From: Altererythrobacter sp.
GTDB taxonomy: Bacteria > Pseudomonadota > Alphaproteobacteria > Sphingomonadales > Sphingomonadaceae
DNA length: 8,347 nucleotides
Assembly (NCBI GenBank): GCA_011524425.1
Contig: WTKI01000210.1
Location: 1-8,347, forward strand
Reading direction: 5' to 3'
In this document: positions 1 to 6,382 of the stretch, piece after piece
Layout of the letters: the number at the start of each line of letters is the position of its first letter
Position numbering within the stretch: the first letter of the stretch is position 1
Translations under genes and position numbers: made by a program
Notes under the pieces: model-generated
What the model was told of the DNA's origin: nothing
Databases searched by the model: none
Seen by the model: only the letters and a program-made list of their open reading frames with translations

Positions 1-2
1 GT

Positions 3-509
3 TATGAAGGTTCTGAATTGTTGGTGGCGCGTTTGCTCATCGAAAGTGGAGCGGACGTGCCTTATGTCGGCACAGCTTTGCCTAAGACGCTTTGGTCTGC
101 GCCTGATCGTGAATGGTTGGAGGCGAAGGGCGTTCGGGTCCAATACCGCGCTAGTCTTGAGCAAGATATCGCTGCGATCCAAGAGTTTGGTCCGGACCTC
201 GCGATCGGAACAACGCCGGTTGTCCAATATGCCAAACAGCGCGCAATTCCCGCTTTGTATTTCACCAACCTCATTTCCGCGCGACCGCTGATGGGGCCAG
301 CGGGCGCCGGCAGCCTCGCACAGGTGATCAACGCTGCGATTGGTAACAAAGCGCGGTTTGATACGATGAGCGCTTTCTTCGGCGAAGTAGGCAGCGATTA
401 CCGCGCGGGCATCTGGGAAGAGACTCCGGTCGACCAGCCCAAATTCAAGAAGAAATACGCAGCCTTGAACGAAGCCGCTCGCAAAGCTGCAGAGGCGGTG
501 GGATCATGA
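3..509 (+). CDS. bchY: Chlorophyllide a reductase subunit Y, C-terminal part (5' end outside window)
   Basis: This is the last 168 residues of BchY. The frame is open from the first complete codon at position 3 with no start in view, so the gene begins upstream. BchY and BchZ form the catalytic component of chlorophyllide a reductase (BchXYZ), a nitrogenase-like enzyme that receives electrons from the BchX iron protein and reduces the C7=C8 bond of ring B, turning a chlorin into a bacteriochlorin. The visible part has the nitrogenase-component-1-like layout: an opening stretch [19 protein letters not shown], a conserved core [21 protein letters not shown], and a tail rich in Lys, Ala and Glu. 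The cysteines that BchY gives to the shared 4Fe-4S cluster lie upstream and cannot be checked. The stop overlaps the bchZ start by ATGA (506-509), so translation is probably coupled and the two subunits made together. Identification is by recalled family similarity plus the bchZ neighbour. Confidence 0.93.
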   Translation, partial: YEGSELLVARLLIESGADVPYVGTALPKTLWSAPDREWLEAKGVRVQYRASLEQDIAAIQEFGPDLAIGTTPVVQYAKQRAIPALYFTNLISARPLMGPAGAGSLAQVINAAIGNKARFDTMSAFFGEVGSDYRAGIWEETPVDQPKFKKKYAALNEAARKAAEAVGS

Positions 510-1954
510 CGCTGATCATGGATCATGACCGTGCGGGCGGCTATTGGGGCGCGACTTACGTCTTCACTGCTGTCAAAGGCTTGCAAGTCATCATTGATGG
601 CCCGGTTGGTTGCGAGAACCTGCCGGTGACGTCGGTTCTTCATTACACTGATGGCCTGCCGCCGCACGAGCTGCCGATTGTTGTCACCGGTTTGGGTGAA
701 GAAGAGCTCGGCAAAACCGGCACAGAAGGTGCGATGAAGCGCGCTTGGGAAACGCTGGATCCAGAATTGCCTGCGGTGGTTGTGACCGGCTCTATCGCTG
801 AGATGATCGGCGGCGGAGTGACTCCAGAAGGCACCAACATCAAGCGCTTCTTGCCGCGCACAATTGACGAAGATCAGTGGCAGAGCGCGGACCGAGCGCT
901 CGCTTGGCTCTGGACAGAATTTGGTCCGAAAAAAGTGCCTGCGCTCAAACCACGCAAGGATGGTGAGAAGCCCAAGGTCAACATTATCGGCCCCGCCTAT
1001 GGCATGTTCAATATGGCGTCAGATCTGGCCGAAATCCGGCGGTTGATTGAAGGCATTGGGGCCGAGGTCAACATGGCCTTTCCGCTCGGCAGCCATCTGG
1101 CTGATGTGCGCAAGCTTGCCTTTGCCGAAGCCAATGTGTGCCTTTATCGCGAATATGGCCGCGGGCTTTGTGAGCTGCTGGAGCGGCCCTATTTCCAGGC
1201 TCCGGTTGGATTGGCCTCTACGACCAAATTTTTGCGCGCTCTGGGCGAAGAACTGGGCCTCGATCCAGAGCCCTTTATCGAGCGTGAAAAACACACGACA
1301 ATTAAGCCGCTGTGGGATTTGTGGCGCTCTGTCACGCAGGATTTTTTTGCGACAGCCAGCTTCGGTATCGTCGCGAATGAAACTTATGCGCGCGGGATTA
1401 AGCATTTCCTTGAAGACGATATGGGGCTGCCATGCGCGTTCGCTTTCAACCGCTCTGCGGGGGTCAAGCCGGACAACCAAGCGGTGAGCGAAGCTCTCGC
1501 TGAGAAAGCGCCGCTGGTCGTTTTCGGCTCTTACAATGAACGAATGTATATGGCGCAGCAGGGCTCGCGCGGGATCTATATCCCGGCAAGTTTCCCTGGC
1601 GCTGCCATTCGTCGCCACACCGGGACGCCCTTTATGGGCTATTCAGGTGCGACCTATCTTGTGCAGGAGGTGTGCAATGCGTTGTTCGACGCGCTGTTCC
1701 ACATTCTCCCGCTTGCAAGCGAGATGGATCAAGTGGTGGCTACACCTTCACGGCTTTCTCGGGAGTTGCCGTGGGATTCCGATGCCAAGGACAAATTGGA
1801 TGCGTTGGTCGAGGCGCAACCGGTCCTGGTCCGCATATCTGCTGCCAAGCGCTTGCGCGATGCAGCTGAGCGGGCCGCCAGAGCTGCGGGAGAGACAAGC
1901 GTCTCTGCTGACAGACTGGCTGACACTCTTCTTTTGCAAGGAGAGGCGTCATGA
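506..1954 (+). CDS. bchZ: Chlorophyllide a reductase subunit Z
   Basis: BchZ, 482 residues, a full-length member by family standards. It pairs with BchY in the bacteriochlorophyllide-forming reductase acting on ring B of chlorophyllide a. The N-terminus reads [11 protein letters not shown], followed by [19 protein letters not shown]. Cys36 in that motif is the single cysteine BchZ is known to give to the interfacial 4Fe-4S cluster, and it is intact. The middle (about residues 150-390) is nitrogenase-like, with [23 protein letters not shown] and a [21 protein letters not shown] segment. The last 80 residues are charged and helical, resembling the small C-terminal domain shared by dark-operative protochlorophyllide reductase subunits. 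The ATG at 506 is chosen because it overlaps the bchY stop (ATGA) and starts the family's conserved N-terminus; the ribosome-binding site there is weak. The stop likewise overlaps the next start at 1951. Confidence 0.96.
   Translation: MTLIMDHDRAGGYWGATYVFTAVKGLQVIIDGPVGCENLPVTSVLHYTDGLPPHELPIVVTGLGEEELGKTGTEGAMKRAWETLDPELPAVVVTGSIAEMIGGGVTPEGTNIKRFLPRTIDEDQWQSADRALAWLWTEFGPKKVPALKPRKDGEKPKVNIIGPAYGMFNMASDLAEIRRLIEGIGAEVNMAFPLGSHLADVRKLAFAEANVCLYREYGRGLCELLERPYFQAPVGLASTTKFLRALGEELGLDPEPFIEREKHTTIKPLWDLWRSVTQDFFATASFGIVANETYARGIKHFLEDDMGLPCAFAFNRSAGVKPDNQAVSEALAEKAPLVVFGSYNERMYMAQQGSRGIYIPASFPGAAIRRHTGTPFMGYSGATYLVQEVCNALFDALFHILPLASEMDQVVATPSRLSRELPWDSDAKDKLDALVEAQPVLVRISAAKRLRDAAERAARAAGETSVSADRLADTLLLQGEAS
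1938..1943 (+). promoter_or_regulatory. Shine-Dalgarno AAGGAG inside the end of bchZ, serving the 1951 start
   Basis: AAGGAG lies 7 bases before the ATG at 1951, an almost ideal sequence and spacing. It sits inside the last codons of bchZ (Gln-Gly-Glu). It is the main reason to take the small ORF at 1951-2118 as translated rather than accidental. pufB has its own site, GGAGA, at 2104-2108. Confidence 0.6.
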
Positions 1955-2118
1955 CTGGACTGACATCGATCAACGAGATTGCCTGCGCGCCGGATGCGCC
2001 GGGCTCCATCATCCACACTGGCCTTAGGCTCGACGACAGTCTTTCCTTTGGTGCGTGCGGATACCGAAAGAGGCCAGGTGCCTCTCGCACAACAACTGAA
2101 AATGGAGAAACGTTATGA
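1951..2118 (+). CDS. Unrecognised 55-residue small ORF linking bchZ to pufB
   Basis: I do not recognise this product. It begins [19 protein letters not shown] and ends TTTENGETL. It has no hydrophobic segment, and two cysteines (12 and 36) that form no CxxC. Its ATG lies in an ATGA overlap with the bchZ stop and is preceded by AAGGAG at 7-base spacing; its TGA lies in an ATGA overlap with the pufB start (2115-2118). In Rhodobacter the gene before pufB is pufQ, a protein of about 74 residues with a membrane helix; this ORF shows no resemblance to it. Codons 8-28 are rich in G/C at third positions, like the neighbours, whereas the later half is not and includes AGG codons and a stem-loop (2051-2090). 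It may be a real small protein, a leader whose translation couples bchZ to pufB and opens the stem-loop, or the remnant of a lost gene. Confidence 0.45.
   Translation: MTGLTSINEIACAPDAPGSIIHTGLRLDDSLSFGACGYRKRPGASRTTTENGETL
2051..2090 (+). promoter_or_regulatory. RNA stem-loop just upstream of pufB
   Basis: AGAGGC (2069-2074) pairs with GCCTCT (2080-2085) around a 5-base loop. GTGCG (2051-2055, or the second copy at 2055-2059) can pair with CGCAC (2086-2090), giving an interrupted outer stem. No T-run follows, so a terminator is unlikely. The structure ends 14 bases before the pufB ribosome-binding site and lies inside the small ORF, so ribosomes translating that ORF would melt it. A role as a 5' stabiliser or processing boundary of a pufBA-containing transcript is inferred only from its position. 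Confidence 0.5.
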
Positions 2119-2276
2119 GTGATTCTGCTGATCGCTTCGATATGCAGACATATCTGACGCCAGAGGAAGCGAAGGAGTTTCACAAGCTCTTTATGTTCTG
2201 GTTCGCAGCGCACACCGGCATAGCCGTTGTCGCACACCTGTTGGTCTGGGCTTGGCGCCCGTGGATCGGCATCTGA
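2115..2276 (+). CDS. pufB: Light-harvesting 1 (core antenna) beta polypeptide
   Basis: A 53-residue LH1 beta chain. It spans the inner membrane once and, with the alpha chain, binds bacteriochlorophyll a and carotenoid in the ring around the reaction centre. The polar N-terminus is followed by YLTPEEAKEFHKLFMFWF, with the conserved upstream His23, and then the helix TGIAVVAHLLVWAW. His41 in the AxxxH arrangement (Ala37, His41) is the bacteriochlorophyll Mg ligand. Trp47 and Trp50 follow at +6 and +9, the latter the usual position for hydrogen bonding to the pigment. The ATG at 2115 has GGAGA at 2104-2108 and overlaps the stop of the preceding small ORF. A short inverted repeat GAAGC/GCTTC (2275-2279 with 2288-2292) follows in the pufB-pufA gap. 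Confidence 0.95.
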   Translation: MSDSADRFDMQTYLTPEEAKEFHKLFMFWFAAHTGIAVVAHLLVWAWRPWIGI

Positions 2277-2323
2277 AGCCTAAATGAGCTTCCTGAAAAC
2301 TCTCTAATACAAAGGAATTACCT

Positions 2324-2494
2324 ATGTGGAGAACTTGGATGACCTTCGAACCGCGGCGTGTGCTGGTGGGACTACATGTCTACATGGCCGTGCTTGCGTT
2401 CACGATCCACTTCATTCTGCTTAGCACTGACACTTACAACTGGATGGACGGTCCGAATGCACGGTCGACCATCGAGATGGCAGCGTCAGAGTAA
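2324..2494 (+). CDS. pufA: Light-harvesting 1 (core antenna) alpha polypeptide
   Basis: A 56-residue LH1 alpha chain, partner of PufB. It opens MWRTWMTFEPRRVLVGLH, a typical LH1 alpha start, and has one transmembrane helix (about residues 13-34). His29 with Ala25 (AFTIH) forms the AxxxH bacteriochlorophyll-binding motif, and Trp40 sits 11 residues later at the usual pigment hydrogen-bonding place. The C-terminal tail, residues 41-56, is polar and periplasmic by family topology. AAGGA at 2311-2315 lies 8 bases before the ATG. A 47-base gap separates it from pufB, and a 128-base spacer with a large stem-loop follows it. That arrangement suits making much more antenna than reaction centre from one operon. 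Confidence 0.95.
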   Translation: MWRTWMTFEPRRVLVGLHVYMAVLAFTIHFILLSTDTYNWMDGPNARSTIEMAASE

Positions 2495-2517
2495 CGCTAG
2501 AAGTACTTAGAAAACCA

Positions 2518-2572
2518 TTTGACTGTGCGAGAGGCGCCGGTTGGCCTCGCTGACCGCGCCTCAACAGTCAAA
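2518..2572 (+). promoter_or_regulatory. Large pufA-pufL intercistronic stem-loop
   Basis: The outer stem is TTTGACTGT (2518-2526) with ACAGTCAAA (2564-2572), 9 perfect pairs. After a small asymmetric internal loop, the inner stem is GAGGCGC (2531-2537) with GCGCCTC (2556-2562), 7 perfect pairs. GGT/ACC (2539-2541 with 2553-2555) can extend the inner stem. No T-run follows, only an A-rich stretch, so it is not a classic intrinsic terminator. In Rhodobacter a stem-loop at this place blocks 3' decay and makes the pufBA segment more stable than pufLM, raising the antenna to reaction-centre ratio; the same role is inferred here. It occupies much of the 128-base spacer. The rest holds the pufL ribosome-binding site GGAGG (2610-2614) and nothing else recognised. 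Confidence 0.82.
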
Positions 2573-2622
2573 AGCTGAAAAACCATTGTTCCCGTCTGGA
2601 TGAGGCGGGGGAGGATTGGGTT

Positions 2623-3447
2623 ATGGCGCTCCTCAGTTTTGAGCGAAAATATCGTGTGCGTGGTGGCACGCTGATCGGCGGAGATTTGTTCGATTTCTGG
2701 GTCGGCCCCTTTTATGTGGGCTTCTTTGGAATTGTGACCGCGATCTTTGCGACCTTAGGGACGGCATTGATTATGTATGCCGCATCGCAGGGCCCAACCT
2801 GGAATCCATGGTTGATATCGATCGAACCGCCTGACCTAAGTTATGGCCTCTCACTTGCTCCGCTTAAAGAAGGCGGGTTTTGGCAGGTGATCACAGTTTG
2901 CGCGATTATTTCCTTTGTCAGCTGGGCGCTGCGAGAGGTGGAAATCTGTCGTAAACTTGGCATGGGATACCACGTGCCTTTTGCCTTCGGCATGGCGATT
3001 TTCGCCTATATCACACTGGTTGTCATCCGGCCGGTGCTCTTGGGCGGTTGGCACTTCGGTTTTCCCTACGGCATCTGGAGCCATTTGGACTGGGTTTCCA
3101 ACACCGGCTATCAATATCTGCATTTCCATTACAACCCGGCTCATATGCTGGCGGTGACCTTCTTCTTCACCACCACCCTCGCGCTTGCTTTGCATGGCGC
3201 GCTGGTCCTGTCAGCGGTCAACCCGCCGGCCGGAGGGGAAGTTAAAACACCTGAATATGAAGATACCTTCTTCCGGGATTTTGTGGGCTATTCAGTGGGC
3301 ACACTCGGCATTCACCGTGTCGGCCTGTTGCTCGCTCTTAATGCCGGTTTTTGGAGTGCAGTATGCATCGTCATAAGCGGTCCTTTGTGGACCAAAGGGT
3401 GGCCAGAGTGGTGGACCTGGTGGCTCAACCTGCCGGTCTGGTCGTGA
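2623..3447 (+). CDS. pufL: Photosynthetic reaction centre L subunit
   Basis: PufL, 274 residues, five transmembrane helices, a core subunit of the type-II reaction centre. Numbering is one more than in mature Rhodobacter L. Visible functional residues are His154 (accessory bacteriochlorophyll), His174 in NPAHM (special pair), His191 and His231 (non-haem iron), Glu105 in [10 protein letters not shown] (bacteriopheophytin hydrogen bond), Tyr163 (between special pair and cytochrome), and Glu213, Asp214 and Ser224 of the QB proton path. All are intact, so the protein should be functional. The N-terminus [12 protein letters not shown] is typical of the family. The C-terminus ends at LNLPVWS, several residues shorter than Rhodobacter L. 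The start has GGAGG 8 bases upstream. pufM follows after 14 bases. Confidence 0.98.
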   Translation: MALLSFERKYRVRGGTLIGGDLFDFWVGPFYVGFFGIVTAIFATLGTALIMYAASQGPTWNPWLISIEPPDLSYGLSLAPLKEGGFWQVITVCAIISFVSWALREVEICRKLGMGYHVPFAFGMAIFAYITLVVIRPVLLGGWHFGFPYGIWSHLDWVSNTGYQYLHFHYNPAHMLAVTFFFTTTLALALHGALVLSAVNPPAGGEVKTPEYEDTFFRDFVGYSVGTLGIHRVGLLLALNAGFWSAVCIVISGPLWTKGWPEWWTWWLNLPVWS

Positions 3448-3461
3448 AGGAGAATTGATCG

Positions 3462-4445
3462 ATGATACGCTATCAAAACATCTTCACTCAGGTCCAAGTC
3501 CGCGGCGCACCAGAAATGGGTGTGCCGCTGCCAAAAACGGACGAAGACCGTATAGAGCAAACCACATTCAGCCACATTATGGGTACGATTGGTCAAGCGC
3601 AGATTGGCCCGGTCTACCTAGGCTGGACAGGTCTCGCCTCGCTTGCTTTCGGCCTCGTTGCGATATGGATTATCGGAATGAATATGTGGGCGAGCGTCGA
3701 TTGGAATCCGATCCAGTTCGTGCGCCAACTGTTCTGGCTATCTCTGGAGCCGCCAGGGCCTGAGTATGGCTTTTCGCCATTTGTCCCTCTTGCAAAAGGT
3801 GGCTGGTGGATCCTGTCAGGCGCCTTCCTGACCATTGCAATCTTGCTATGGTGGGTGCGTACCTATCTTCGGGCGCGTTCGCTCGGCATGGGTTACCATG
3901 TATGCTGGGCATTTGCGTCGGCGATCTTCCTCTATCTCGTGCTCGGCTTTATCCGGCCGATGATGATGGGAAGCTGGGCCGAGGCTGTACCCTTTGGCGT
4001 CTTCCCGCATTTGGATTGGACCGCGGCCTTTTCGATCCGATACGGCAATCTGTTTTATAATCCCTTCCACGCGCTTTCGATTGTGTTCCTATATGGCTCG
4101 ACATTGCTGTTTGCGATGCATGGCGCGACGATCCTTGCGGTCACACGTTATGGCGGTGAACGGGAAATCGAACAGATCACAGATCGTGGCACTGCGTCAG
4201 AGCGTGCCGCCTTGTTCTGGCGCTGGACGATGGGGTTCAACGCCACGATGGAATCCATTCACCGCTGGGCCTGGTGGTTCGCAGTGCTGTGTACGCTGAC
4301 AGGCGGTATAGGGATATTGCTGACGGGAACTGTCGTCGATAACTGGTATTTGTGGGCCCAGCAGCATGGCTATGCGCCGGCCTATCCCGATACCGGAGTT
4401 GTGGACCCCATGTCTGCGGCCTCTAGTGGAGGAGAAGCACAATGA
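3462..4445 (+). CDS. pufM: Photosynthetic reaction centre M subunit
   Basis: PufM, 327 residues, five transmembrane helices, forms the pigment-binding heterodimer with PufL. Numbering is one more than in mature Rhodobacter M. Conserved residues seen are His183 (accessory bacteriochlorophyll), His203 in NPFHA (special pair), His220, Glu235 and His267 (iron ligands together with PufL), Tyr211 (electron transfer), and Trp253 in [18 protein letters not shown] (QA pocket). The C-terminal tail after the fifth helix, from about residue 300 ([15 protein letters not shown] onward), is extended and polar, as is usual where a PufC cytochrome docks. The start has GGAG 9 bases upstream (3449-3452). The stop overlaps the pufC start by ATGA (4442-4445). 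No pufX is seen in the puf operon. Confidence 0.98.
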   Translation: MIRYQNIFTQVQVRGAPEMGVPLPKTDEDRIEQTTFSHIMGTIGQAQIGPVYLGWTGLASLAFGLVAIWIIGMNMWASVDWNPIQFVRQLFWLSLEPPGPEYGFSPFVPLAKGGWWILSGAFLTIAILLWWVRTYLRARSLGMGYHVCWAFASAIFLYLVLGFIRPMMMGSWAEAVPFGVFPHLDWTAAFSIRYGNLFYNPFHALSIVFLYGSTLLFAMHGATILAVTRYGGEREIEQITDRGTASERAALFWRWTMGFNATMESIHRWAWWFAVLCTLTGGIGILLTGTVVDNWYLWAQQHGYAPAYPDTGVVDPMSAASSGGEAQ

Positions 4446-5503
4446 GACTTTCCTATCTCTTAGTCGCCTTGCTCCCGTTCGCATTAGGGGCTTGCGAAAT
4501 TGCGCCAAAAACTTCGAGCCAAAACGGCTATCGAGGTACCGGCATGAACCATATCGAAGTCAACGGCAGTTCAGATGTAGCAGAGGTACCTGCGCCGCCA
4601 TATGAACTGCCGCCAGCAGGCGAAGTGACGGCTGGTGAAGCCTATGAGAACGTGCAAGTTCTGGCCGACGTATCGGATGAGGAATTTACCTATCTGATGG
4701 CTGCGATCACGGAATGGGTCTCACCAGAAGAAGGGTGCAATTACTGCCATAATCCGGCCAATCTTGCTTCCGATGAAGTCTACACCAAGGTTGTGGCGCG
4801 CAAGATGATCCAGATGACTCAGGCCCTGAATTCGGGCTGGGGTTCGCATGTCGGCGAAACTGGCGTCACTTGCTGGACTTGCCACCGTGGGAACAACATT
4901 CCCGAGGAGTATTGGTCAGAAATGCCAGCGCCTAAAAGCAAAGGCTTCGCTGGCGTGAAGGATTATGACAACACTCCTACGGCGAACACAGTGTATGCTT
5001 CTTTACCCGGGAACTATGCTGATCTTTTCCTCGCTCATGGCGACAATCTCGGCAATATCAGTATCGCTTCAAAGACGGTTTATCCAAGTGAAGCAAACAC
5101 GCGCAAAACGCCTGATGCAGAGCCAACCTATGCGTTGATGAACCATATGTCCGATGCTTTGGGCGTGAACTGCACCTTCTGCCATAACACGCAGGCCTTC
5201 AATGAATGGTCGCTTAGCACGCCTCAGCGCGCTACCGCGTGGCATGGCTTGCGCATGGTGGGTGATATCAATGCGAATTACATCACACCGCTCGCTGATG
5301 TGTTTCCTGCCAACCGGCTGGGAAGCGAAGGTGATCCGTTCAAGACCAATTGCACCACCTGTCACCAAGGGCTTAACAAGCCGATGGGCGGGTTCCCAAT
5401 GGTCAAGGATTATCCAGCTCTGCGCCTCATGCCGTCCGAAGTTGCAGCGGAGACTATGGCGGAAGCTGTCGCTGAGCTTGGCGATGCTGGGGATGGTGGT
5501 TGA
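4442..5503 (+). CDS. pufC: Reaction-centre tetraheme cytochrome c subunit, lipoprotein
   Basis: PufC, 353 residues, carries electrons from soluble carriers to the photo-oxidised special pair on the periplasmic face. It has a lipoprotein signal peptide, [18 protein letters not shown], with lipobox LGAC and Cys18 as the predicted lipid-anchored first residue. Four CxxCH haem-binding motifs are intact: CNYCH (99-103), CWTCH (144-148), CTFCH (244-248) and CTTCH (304-308). Candidate axial methionines lie in RKMIQMTQ (M122/M125), YALMNHMS (M233/M236) and GLRM (M272), and His136 in SHVGETGV is a plausible extra haem ligand; these assignments are by analogy with the Blastochloris subunit. The pair-of-pairs haem layout fits the family. 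The start has GGAGGAG 7 bases upstream (4428-4434) and overlaps the pufM stop. The C-terminal tail is Ala/Glu-rich. It is the last gene of the + strand operon. Confidence 0.97.
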   Translation: MRLSYLLVALLPFALGACEIAPKTSSQNGYRGTGMNHIEVNGSSDVAEVPAPPYELPPAGEVTAGEAYENVQVLADVSDEEFTYLMAAITEWVSPEEGCNYCHNPANLASDEVYTKVVARKMIQMTQALNSGWGSHVGETGVTCWTCHRGNNIPEEYWSEMPAPKSKGFAGVKDYDNTPTANTVYASLPGNYADLFLAHGDNLGNISIASKTVYPSEANTRKTPDAEPTYALMNHMSDALGVNCTFCHNTQAFNEWSLSTPQRATAWHGLRMVGDINANYITPLADVFPANRLGSEGDPFKTNCTTCHQGLNKPMGGFPMVKDYPALRLMPSEVAAETMAEAVAELGDAGDGG

Positions 5504-5516
5504 CCCTTAGCCCTCA

Positions 5517-5538
5517 GATAGATCTTTGACGATCTGTC
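5517..5538 (+). terminator. Weak stem-loop after pufC
   Basis: GATAGATC (5517-5524) pairs with GATCTGTC (5531-5538), 8 pairs including one G-T, around the 6-base loop TTTGAC. It lies 14 bases after the pufC stop. The stem is A/T-rich and no T-run follows, so it may be a 3' end stabiliser rather than a true terminator. The rest of the gap up to 5601 holds only the converging - strand terminator. Confidence 0.3.
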
Positions 5539-5579
5539 CGTGTATTAGAGTTCACTTTGGTATTGCGCCAAGCAACCGG

Positions 5580-5620
5580 AAAAATTGAGGGGCGCGGAAG
5601 ACTAGTTCTTCTGCGCCCTT
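5580..5620 (-). terminator. Intrinsic terminator of the bchP-tspO operon
   Basis: A 13-pair stem with two G-T pairs joins 5588-5600 (AGGGGCGCGGAAG) to 5608-5620 (CTTCTGCGCCCTT), with loop ACTAGTT. Read on the - strand the G/C-rich stem is followed after three bases by TTTTT (5584-5580), the layout of a rho-independent terminator. The TAG stop of the last - strand gene lies in the loop. On the + strand the T-tract is poor (CTTCTGTTT), so it should terminate pufC-side transcription less well, though it may act in both directions. Confidence 0.7.
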
Positions 5621-5874
5621 CTGTTTGCGACATCCGCCAGATGAACTGGTAACGAAGCTAGCAAAGGTAGGGCGACCCACCACCATTCCGCTTCCACAAG
5701 CGCCGCGCGAAGAGCGAGCAAAATTAGCGCACCGGGAAGAAGGAGTAGCACCGTATCGAGACCGCTCCAGCCCCTTCGAACCAAAATAACTGCTTCGGCA
5801 AGGATGACACACAGCACGAGATCAACCGCATGGCCACTCGCAAAAAGCCAAGGCATCCCGTCAGTCATGATCAT
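5602..5874 (-). CDS. Small three-helix membrane protein of unknown function
   Basis: A 90-residue protein I cannot name. It has three hydrophobic segments: roughly residues 15-32 (VDLVLCVILAEAVILV), 38-60 (LDTVLLLLPGALILLALRAAL) and 65-80 (WWWVALPLLASLPVHL). A short basic tail ends RRAQKN. Arg/His-bearing turns (RRGW, VHLAD) separate or follow the helices. It is the last gene of the - strand operon, 25 bases after tspO, so a link to TspO or pigment metabolism is suggested by position only. No good ribosome-binding site is seen; starts at codons 1, 3 or 7 (MPWLF) are all possible and the first is used here. Its stop lies in the loop of the operon terminator. An inverted repeat covering the tspO stop (5897-5922) sits just upstream and could lower its expression. 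Confidence 0.62.
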   Translation of the reverse strand: MIMTDGMPWLFASGHAVDLVLCVILAEAVILVRRGWSGLDTVLLLLPGALILLALRAALVEAEWWWVALPLLASLPVHLADVANRRAQKN

Positions 5875-5896
5875 ACGAAACTTGTTTTGGAAATTA

Positions 5897-5922
5897 AACT
5901 CAACCGAATGGTCCGTTGAGTT
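5897..5922 (-). promoter_or_regulatory. Stem-loop covering the tspO stop codon
   Basis: AACTCAAC (5897-5904) and GTTGAGTT (5915-5922) are perfect 8-base inverted repeats around a 10-base loop. On the - strand the stem is followed by TAATTTCC, only a weak T-tract. The tspO TGA (5902-5900) lies within the distal arm. It may act as a partial terminator or 3' stabiliser between tspO and the 90-residue gene. Ribosomes reaching the tspO stop would disrupt it. Confidence 0.35.
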
Positions 5923-6382
5923 GAATGACTTGCCAGTTCAGTGCCCCTGCGATCGAAACCCAGGCCAAATATGGCAAGAGCAGAACCGCAGCGATCCGCG
6001 AAAATCTTCCGCAAAATACAATCAATGCAGCAATCGACATCCAAAGAATGACCAGTTCGATCATGGCCCAATCGGGTCGATGCAGCCGGAAGAACAAGAT
6101 GCTCCATAAGATGTTGAGAAAGGCATTCAACGCGAACAGGCTGATGACCCAATCTGCAGACCGGCCGTTTGGGGCTGCGCGCCATGCCGTTATACCTGCC
6201 ATCGCCGTCAAAGAAAAAACGATAGTCCAGATTATTCCGAACGCTGGACCAGGAGGTGTCCAAGCAGGCTTTGCAAGACCCTGATACCAGGGCCCGAGAT
6301 CAGTTATCGTTGCTCCAAGCATAGCAACGGCCAATGCTGCAGCGGATGCTATTGCAGCGGGTAATATCCAACCTTTGCTCAT
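5900..6382 (-). CDS. tspO: TspO/MBR family tryptophan-rich sensory protein
   Basis: TspO, 160 residues, five transmembrane helices, homologous to the mitochondrial translocator protein. Family signatures seen are WYQGLAKPAWTPP (32-44), an IIWTIVFSLTAMAGITAW helix (50-67), NILWSILFF (90-98) and LPYLAWVSIAGALNWQVIQLN (136-156). In Rhodobacter sphaeroides TspO binds porphyrins and represses photosynthesis genes under oxygen; a similar tetrapyrrole-sensing or handling role is inferred. The ATG at 6382 is chosen because it overlaps the bchP stop (ATGA, 6382-6379) and begins the family's N-terminus; the frame stays open upstream but that is bchP in another frame. AAGG lies about 10 bases before the start. 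The residue matching the Rhodobacter porphyrin-site Trp38 is Ala40 here; the position varies in the family (human TSPO has Ser). Confidence 0.93.
   Translation of the reverse strand: MSKGWILPAAIASAAALAVAMLGATITDLGPWYQGLAKPAWTPPGPAFGIIWTIVFSLTAMAGITAWRAAPNGRSADWVISLFALNAFLNILWSILFFRLHRPDWAMIELVILWMSIAALIVFCGRFSRIAAVLLLPYLAWVSIAGALNWQVIQLNGPFG

Larger units (their letters stand above)
2077..2538. repeat. Complementary 15-base segments bracketing pufB-pufA
   Basis: The segment 2077-2091, just before pufB, can pair antiparallel with 2524-2538, just after pufA: 15 consecutive pairs with a single G-U at T2079/G2536. The core is GCCTCTCGCACA against TGTGCGAGAGGC. Both segments also take part in local stem-loops (2051-2090 and 2518-2572), so the long-range pairing would compete with the local folds. 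Seen directly by aligning the two spacers; whether it forms in RNA is unknown. It could also simply mean that the two stem-loops share an origin. Confidence 0.5.

Noticed and set aside
4..291. ATG-started 95-codon frame at the left edge
   Set aside because: It is out of frame with the clear BchY sequence covering the same bases.
1019..1618. 199-codon open frame on the - strand within bchZ
   Set aside because: It lies opposite a conserved, complete bchZ, has no recognisable motif, and is the usual open antisense frame of a G/C-biased gene.
1740..2237. 165-codon open frame on the - strand across the bchZ end, the small ORF and pufB
   Set aside because: The product is of low complexity with no recognised domain, and the strand carries no ribosome-binding site or neighbours there. 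PufB on the + strand is certain.
2284..2307. Seven-codon ATG...TAA frame in the pufB-pufA gap
   Set aside because: Too short to judge and without a ribosome-binding site; the nearby AAGGA serves pufA.
2519..2551. TTGACT resembling a -35 box before pufL
   Set aside because: It is part of a perfect stem arm and no -10-like hexamer stands 16-18 bases downstream.
1951..2622. PpsR/CrtJ-type TGT-N12-ACA operator in the puf spacers
   Set aside because: I looked for the spacing around pufB, pufA-pufL and after pufC and found none; such a site would more likely lie upstream of the superoperon, outside the window.
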